Origin: Lonicera japonica
Lineage: Eukaryota > Streptophyta > Magnoliopsida > Dipsacales > Caprifoliaceae
Length of the DNA: 64,000 bases
Assembly (NCBI GenBank): GCA_021464415.1
Contig: CM038469.1
Coordinates: 12,812,501-12,876,500 of the forward strand
Direction: 5' to 3'
Made by a program: the position numbers and the translations under genes. This document shows positions 57,925-64,000 of the stretch, in pieces (position 1 is the stretch's first letter; every line of letters starts with the position of its first letter). The notes beneath the pieces are model-generated. The model ran no database searches and was not told where the DNA came from. It worked only from the letters and a program-made list of their open reading frames with translations.

Positions 57925-60900
57925 TTGAAGGGGGGGTCCTCCTACTCTGGGAATAACAATAGGTCTAGAAAGGCCTACATTGGACAGGCCAAGTCCTTGA
58001 GTTTAGAGGCAGAATGCTTTAGCTTTAGATCTGCCAAAATAGTGAAGTACAATTTTAAGGAGCTCGCATTCACCGACGAAGATATGAGTGGAGTAGAGTT
58101 CCCTCACGACGACCCTCTGGTGGTAACCGCGATGGTGGGTAATTACAACGTCCACAAAATCCTCATTGACACATGGCCACTTCGAACCTCATGTATTACA
58201 ACGCCTTTAAGGCCATGGGTCTTACCACAGAGCACCTGACCCTTTCCTCGGTCACCCTGGTTGGCTTTTCATTGGAAAAAACTAAGTCTCTGGGAACAAT
58301 TAATCTCACTATAACCCTGGGAACAACTCCAAAGCAGATCACCACAATCGCCGAATTCTTGATATTGGATAGAACTCCCCATTACAACACCATCCTCGGT
58401 AGGGGAACACACAATGAGATCAAGGCTACCATTTCGACCTGCAACTTGACTATAAGATTCTCTACCCCACACGGAGTCGAGGAGTGCAGGAAAAATCAAG
58501 TCGAAACTCGTAGCTGCCAGTTCGGGACACTAAAAGAGGTTAGGACCTCAAACATCACAGTTGTTGAGGTCGAAGCCGGTGCTGAGGAAGAATTTTTAAG
58601 GATAGGAGAGCCTAGCAACGCAAAAAAGTGGGAAATCGACACCTTAGACCCTAGAGATGAAGAAAAAAAGCTCAGTGGTGAACTGGTGGAAGACTTAAAA
58701 AATTTTGTTCTGGACCCTTCCCAGCCCGACAGGGTCTTGAAAATCAGCGATCAACTCTGCCTAAAAGTCAAAGAAGAGCTCTATCAGTGCTTACGAGCTA
58801 ATGTAGATATCTTCGCATGGTCCCACGACGACATAAAGGGGCTAAACCTAGAGGTCACGGTACACAAGCTCAACGCCGACCCCACTTTCACACCCATAAG
58901 GCAGAAAAAAAGAACCTTTGCTGCAGAAAGGAATTCGGCCACTAAAGAAGAAGTCCAAAAACTCTTTCGAACTGGTTTTATTCGAGAAATACACTATCCA
59001 AAGTGGCTCTTTAATATAGTGCTTGTAAATAAGCACAGTGGTAAGTGGAGAATGTGCGTGGACTTCAAAGACCTCAATAAAGCATGCCCGAAGGACAATT
59101 TTTCACTCCCAAAGATCGATCAGCTTGTAGACGCAACTACGGGCCATGAGATGTTAAGTTTCATGGATGTATACTTCGGCTACAACCAGGTCAGGATGGT
59201 TCTAGAAGATGAGGATAATACCTCTTTTATCACCAACGAAGGCACATATTGCTACAAAGCTATGCCATTCGGCCTAAGGAACGCAAAGGCTACCTACCAA
59301 AGGGTCATGAGTGCGCTGTTTAAAGACCAAATAGGCCGAAACATGGAGGTTTATGTCGACGACATGTTGGTTAAAAACTTTAAAGCCCTAAACCATGTGG
59401 CTGACCTCAATGAAGCTTTTGCCATACTTAAGCAGAACGGCATGTCTCTCAACCCGGCCAAATGTGCTTTTGGAGTTAAAGGGGGAAAATTCTTGGGTTT
59501 CATCGTCACCCAAAGGGGAATTGAAGCTAATCTAGAGAAGATATAAGCCCTTATTAACATGATATCCCCATCCAAACCAAAAGAAGTCCAGAGTCTAGCA
59601 GGAATAGTGGCAGCTCTCAACAAATTCATCTCCAAAGCGACCGACAAGTGCCACCCTTTCTTCAAAACTCTGGATAAGGCCTTCGAATGAACCGAAGAAT
59701 GCGCGTTAGCTTTCCAACAGCTTAAACAGTACCTCGGGGCACTTCCCCTCCTTAGTTCACTAAGAAAGGAGAAACTTCTAAGCTTATATATGTCAGTATC
59801 ACAAACAACAGTCAGTTCAGCACTGATGAGGAATGATGAAGGAGCTCAACTATTGGTGTACTACACGAGCAGAGCTTTGTACGCTAGCGAACTAAACTAC
59901 CCAAGATTAGAGAAGTTGGCATATGCTCTACTTATCACGTCTTAAAAATTGAGACCATACTTTCAGGCCCACACTATAGATGTGCTCACGGATCAACCAC
60001 TGCGAAGAGTCCTCGACAAGCCAGAGCAATCAGGTCGGTTGGCCATATGGGTTGTTGAGCTCGGGCAGTTTGTGATTAACTATTGACCTCGAACCTCGAT
60101 CAAAGGCCAGGCTGTTGCAGATTTCATAGCAGAGTACACCTACGCAGAAGACCAGATTGAAGAGCCATCAAAGCTATTACCACTTGCAGACCCGAACACT
60201 TTGACCCCTACCACTTCGATGAATTTACTACCAGGGGTACCCATGTGGGTCCTGTACGCTGATGGGGCTTTTAACTCGCAAGAATCCGGAGCTGGTGTGG
60301 TACTGATAACTCCTGAGGCTAACACCCTGGAAATAGCACTGAAATTCCTGTTGAAGGCCTCCAACAACGAGGCTGAATACGAAGCCATCATCTCAGGCTT
60401 GAGAATAGCTGGTGATCTGGGGGCAAGGCAAATGGTGATCTACAATGACTCCGCGGTCGTAGTCGGCCAAATACATAGTCACAATGTGGCAAAAGAAGAA
60501 CTCATGGCCGCCTACTTAGCAAGGGCTAAAGCGGCGGCTCAGAAGTACTCAAACTTAGTTTTCATTAAGGTCCCACGAGCTTAGAACAATAAAGCAGATC
60601 ACCTGTCCAAGCTTGCCACAACTTCAAACTTACCAAGCGGGGTGCACGTTGAATATCTGGAAAAGAAAGCCATAGATGAGCCTGTGGAGCTAGACGCACC
60701 TCCAGTACAAATCTGCAAATGTTGGATTGACCCAATTTTAAACTATCTCATTGACGGAGCTCTCCCCGAAGACAGGAAGATGACCAAAAATATAAAGTAT
60801 ATGTCTAACAGATACGTGGTCATCAAAGCAACACTGTATAAGAGGGGGTACGTCCTCCCTTTTTGGCTCTGCCTACACCCGCACCAAGCCCAAGTAACCG

Positions 60901-61958
60901 TGCTAGAGATTCATGAAGGCTTGTGCGGAGGGCATCCGGGAGCTCGCCCACTAGCACTTAAAGTTGGTAGAGAAGGCTACTTCTGGCCCATCGTCCTGCA
61001 AGATGCAAAGGAATTAGTAAAAAATTACGACAAGTGCGAGCGATTCGCCAACATGCAGCAGCTCCCAATTGAGCTTATGACCCCCGTCAGCATCCTTTAA
61101 CCTTTCTCTCAAGGGGGCGTGGACATAGTGGGGCCTTTTCCTCTAGGCAAAGGACAGACCAAGTTCGCAGTGGTAACCATTGATTACTTCACTAAACGGG
61201 CTGAGGCCGAACCATTGACAATGATCACCACCATGAAGATTCAAAGTTTCGAGTGGAGGAACATCATATGTCGTTTTGGTCTCCCAAAAGTACTGATTAC
61301 TAATGATGAAAAACAGTTTAATTGCGATCTCTTTAGGGACTTCCGTGAAGGACATATAATCAAAAACCACTATAGCTCACCTGTCCACCCTCAGGCCAAT
61401 GGCCAAGCAGAGGTCACCAACAGAACCTTGTTGAGCTCGTTGGAGAAGAGACTCAATGATGCCAAGGGAAACTGGTCTAAAGAGCTCCTCTCGGTACTGT
61501 GGGCTTACATAACCATGATTAGAGGCCCAACGGGCAAAACCCCTTTCTTTCTGACCTACGAAACTGAAGCAGTCATCCCAGTGGAAATGGGAGTCCCAAC
61601 TTACAGAATCAACCATCACGACTCAACTCGTAATGATAAGAACCTGTTGGCTAACCTAGACCTCCTCGAAGAGAAGAGAGAGCAAGCTCGAGTTAAAGAA
61701 GAGGCATATAAAAGAAGTATGGTCAAAAGTTACAATAAAAGGGTCAAACGTCGAAGCATGAGTGTTGGCGACTTAGTGCTCCAAAAAGTCACCTTGGCAA
61801 CAAAAGTTTCTGAATATGGCAAGCTCGCTGCCAAGTGGGAAGGCCCCTATGTGGTCACCAAAGTCTGCAGACCAAGCACTTATTATTTGAGAACTGCGAA
61901 TGGCATGGAGCTCATGAGACCATGGAACATAGAACACCTCAAGAGATACTATCCTTGA
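57925..61958 (+). pseudogene. pol of the Tat element (protease, RT, RNase H, archaeal-type RNase H, integrase)
   Basis: The protease starts in one frame (GVEFPHDDPLVV, NYNVHKILIDT) and breaks at the catalytic motif near 58170. From 58173 a single frame carries the rest. RT spans about 58850-59540 (KWRMCVDFKDLNKACPKDNF, YVDDM at about 59353). RNase H 1 is at 59700-60130. The second, archaeal-type RNase H is at 60240-60610 (LYADGA, NNEAEYEA, YNDSAVV, NNKADHL). Integrase has an HHCC finger (about 60910-61050) and core (61119 on), ending MELMRPWNIEHLKRYYP. Stops lie at 59544, 59688, 59943, 60084, 60582 and 61098. The integrase core reads TNDEKQF; the Asn sits exactly 35 residues before the glutamate of GQAEVTN, so the second catalytic Asp is replaced. 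The element cannot transpose on its own. Confidence 0.93.
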
Positions 61959-62059
61959 GCTAGGATTGTTTGTATTTTTTGTAATAGTTTCATCCAAAAG
62001 AATGTGAATGGAATGTTTTGTTTGATACCTTGTTACTTGTAACTTGTAACTTGCACTCT

Positions 62060-62985
62060 TTTTAAAAGACCTCTCACAAAGAGGCCAGCTTAGTAAGTGT
62101 TCAGCTCGCAAGATGCAGACTTATACTCTGTTTAAAAGACCTCTCGCAAAGAGGCCAGCTTAGTAAGTGTTCAGCTCACAAGAAGCACACTTACACTGTT
62201 TAAAAAGACCTCTCACAAAGAGGCCAGCTTAGTAAGTGCTCAGCTTGGAAAAAGCACACTTACACTCTGTTTAAAAGACCTCTTGGAAAGAGGCTAGCTT
62301 AGTAAGTGTTTAGCTCGCAAGAAACACACTTACACTATTTAAAAATACCTCTCACAAAGAGGCCAGCTTAGTAAGTGTTCAGCTCGCAAGAAGCACACTT
62401 ACACTGTTTAAAAAGACCTCTCACAAAGAGGCCATCTTAGTAAATGCTCAACTCGCAAGAAGCACACTTACACTCTGTTTAAAAGACCTCTCGCAAAGAA
62501 GCCAGCTTAATAAGTGTTCAGCTCCCAAGAAACACACTTACACTGTTTAAAAAGACCTCTCACAAAGAGGCCAGCTTAGTAAGTGCTCTGCTCGCAAGAA
62601 GCACACTTACACTGTTTAAAAGACCTCTCACAAAAAGGCTAGCTTAGTAAGTGCTCAACTTGCAAGAAGCACACTTACACTATGTTTAAAAGACCTCTCG
62701 CAAAGAGGCCAGCTTAGTAAGTGTTCAGCTCGCAAGAATAACACTTACACTCTGTTTAAAAAGACCTCTCACAAAGAGGCCAACTTAGTAAGTGTTCAGC
62801 TCGCAAGAAGAACACTTACACTGTTTAAAAAGACCTCTCATAAAGAGGCTAGCTTAGCAAGTGTCCAGCTCGCAAGAAGCGCACTTACACTCTGTCTATA
62901 TAGAAAAAAAAAGACCTATCACAAAGAAGCTAGCTTAGTAAGTGTTCAGCTGTGTTTAGCTTGCCCGAAGCACACTTACTAAAGA
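62060..62985 (+). repeat. Thirteen tandem 70-bp repeats after pol
   Basis: GACCTCTC landmarks recur at 62068, 62138, 62207, 62277, 62346 (variant), 62415, 62485, 62554, 62622, 62692, 62763, 62832 and 62913, a period of 69-71 bp except for the last. Each unit contains two inverted repeats: CCTCT-CACAA-AGAGG, and GTAAGTG...CACTTAC around a loop of about 20 bases. Tandem arrays in this 3' untranslated zone are known in Tat/Ogre elements, where they can seed satellites. Confidence 0.93.
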
Positions 62986-63378
62986 GGTATGGCCTTCAAA
63001 AGGTCACTATCACCATACAGGTCGCTAACCTCTTACGAATTATTTATCTTGCTTAAATATATTTGGATTTATCTGTGTCGTGGGGGCATTAAAGTACCTA
63101 TGGGGCTCATTGCTACATCTCACACAAACAACTTAGACAAAAGCAGAAATAAGAATTAAAGCAAAATAAAGCAGAGATAGCAGAAGACAAAAGCAAAACT
63201 GGCAAACATGATTCATTTCACTAATAAAAATAGTTACATGGGCCTTAGATTTCTATACAAAAAGGGAGGACCTATCAAAACAATTCCTCATCGCCATCAC
63301 CAGCTCCTGCACTGGACCTCAAAGGGGAGGGACCGCCAGGCTCCCACTTAGTCAGCACGTCAGGTTCTTCAGCCCTGA
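62986..63378. other. Spacer between repeats and antisense ORF
   Basis: No frame was recognised. The strings AAGCAGAAATAAGAATTAAAGC and AAAGCAGAGATAGCAGAAG are purine-rich on the plus strand. The part after 63240 may be the 3' UTR of the antisense ORF. Confidence 0.4.
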
Positions 63379-64000
63379 TCAGTTGCAGGACAGATCGCCT
63401 CTCCTCTCAGCTATTTTGGCCTCTAGCTCAAGAGTTACTTCAATCTCATATGGTACCTCCAAACACTTGAGCTCCTTAGGTCTCTGCAAAGCCAACTCTT
63501 TGCACTTGTAAAAGCCGGTGACAAAAGAATCTAAGATCCTCAGTAAAGGACCCTCCATGGCGCAAAACTCTTCGACGACTTGGGACTTTATTGCTAGAAC
63601 AGACTTTTTCAGCCCCCTCAACTTGAGCTCCTTAGCCATCAACTGAGCTTGGGTGTTTTTCAGTGCATTCTCAGCACCCTCTCTGCCCTTGCGCTCTAAA
63701 TCAGATGTCTCTTGCTCTTCTCCAACGCGAGCCCAGTGTTATGAAGTTCCCTCATAACTTGGATCAACTCGGATTTGAAGTTGAAGGCCTTTTGTTTTTT
63801 GGCCTCATGCTCCTGGGACAGATTTGCGTACTCACGCTCTAAGCGGCTGAACATATCATTGAAGCTGTCCACATTGTTCTTTAGACTTTTTATCTTTGAT
63901 AAGGCATTGTTCCGCTAGTCCAGCATGACCCTCTTGTCATTGTCAGCTGACTATGCTCAGAAACGCGTAATTTATATACCCAAGTGCAGGCGGTCAAGTT
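63379..64000 (-). pseudogene. Antisense ORF of the Tat element, C-terminal coiled coil
   Basis: On the minus strand, 63640-63960 reads as a charged helical region (KIKSLKNNVDSFNDMFSRLE, EYANLSQEHEAKKQ, SELIQVMRELHNTGLALEKS). After a frame change near 63715 it continues as AENALKNTQAQLMAKELKLR and ends LEAKIAERRGDLSCN with a stop at 63379. The heptad pattern indicates a coiled coil. It is antisense to pol and lies between the 70-bp repeats and the expected 3' LTR, so its N-terminus would be outside the window. The position and polarity match the antisense ORF of the fragment at 7432-9645. At least one frameshift and one stop (about 63930) are present. Function is unknown. Confidence 0.65.

Larger units (their letters stand above)
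55423..64000 (+). mobile_element. Tat-lineage Ty3/gypsy retrotransposon (3' end outside window)
   Basis: In order: 5' LTR, PBS, gag, protease, reverse transcriptase, RNase H, a second RNase H, integrase, thirteen 70-bp repeats and an antisense coiled-coil ORF. The second RNase H between the first and the integrase, and an antisense ORF beyond pol, are hallmarks of the plant Tat lineage (Retand/Ogre/Grande type). At least 8.6 kb is present and the 3' LTR lies beyond 64000. Multiple stops make it non-autonomous. Confidence 0.92.

Noticed and set aside
58269..58499. Minus-strand open frames opposite pol (also 58848-59036, 59351-59665, 61143-61619)
   Set aside because: They are antisense shadows of pol, not the conserved antisense ORF position downstream of the 70-bp repeats.
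62060..62985. Regular 70-bp repeats that could suggest a CRISPR array
   Set aside because: Units are repeated over their whole length with no unique spacers, in a plant retrotransposon 3' region.

Overview
This window is nuclear DNA of a flowering plant, almost certainly a eudicot. It is AT-rich, has GT-AG introns and plant-type class I small heat-shock genes, and carries Ty3/gypsy, Copia-like, hAT, CACTA, SINE and MITE insertions. No organellar, bacterial or viral segment was seen, and the species cannot be named from this sequence. Most of the 64 kb is transposable-element DNA. Host genes are two near-identical small heat-shock protein genes, a MIP1-type leucine-zipper gene without its usual DUF547 domain, and a decayed CEP-type signalling-peptide gene.

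Positions 1-19000 hold a tandem segmental duplication. Each copy has a minus-strand gypsy gag fragment, its primer-binding site and 5' LTR, about 1.4 kb of AT-rich DNA, and an HSP20 gene on the minus strand (4077-4550 and 15226-15699). The tail of a third HSP20 locus (12155-12467) abuts the second gag fragment and marks the duplication junction. The copies have since diverged by insertion. Copy A gained a solo LTR (609-1592) and an LTR-plus-antisense-ORF retroelement fragment (6221-9690). Copy B gained a Tourist-like MITE (16734-17110) and a SINE (17276-17425). For three of these the other copy preserves the empty site.

Positions 19000-36000 are gene-poor: a solo LTR (19293-20021), the MIP1-like gene (21828-23555) with a SINE in intron 1, further SINEs and MITEs, a 27-G tract, a 20-C tract, and a CEP-like peptide remnant (33961-34104).

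Positions 36000-54000 hold two large DNA transposons. One is a 5.56-kb hAT element (36295-41856) with 8-bp target-site duplications, inserted in a tandem array of about 250 bp. The other is a CACTA element starting at 43230, with 753-bp tandem repeats, a nested Copia-type solo LTR and a decayed TNP2-type transposase.

Positions 55423-64000 hold one gypsy element of the Tat type: 5' LTR, PBS, gag, protease, reverse transcriptase, two RNase H domains, integrase, thirteen 70-bp repeats, then an antisense coiled-coil ORF running off the window. Its pol is broken by stop codons, mostly explicable as C-to-T or G-to-A changes. The solo LTR at 19293 belongs to the same family.

I found no convincing new multi-gene system. 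The observations most worth a second look are the CEP-like peptide remnant, the antisense ORFs of the two Tat-type elements, the DUF547-less MIP1 gene, and the duplication with near-identical HSP20 coding regions but more diverged flanks.
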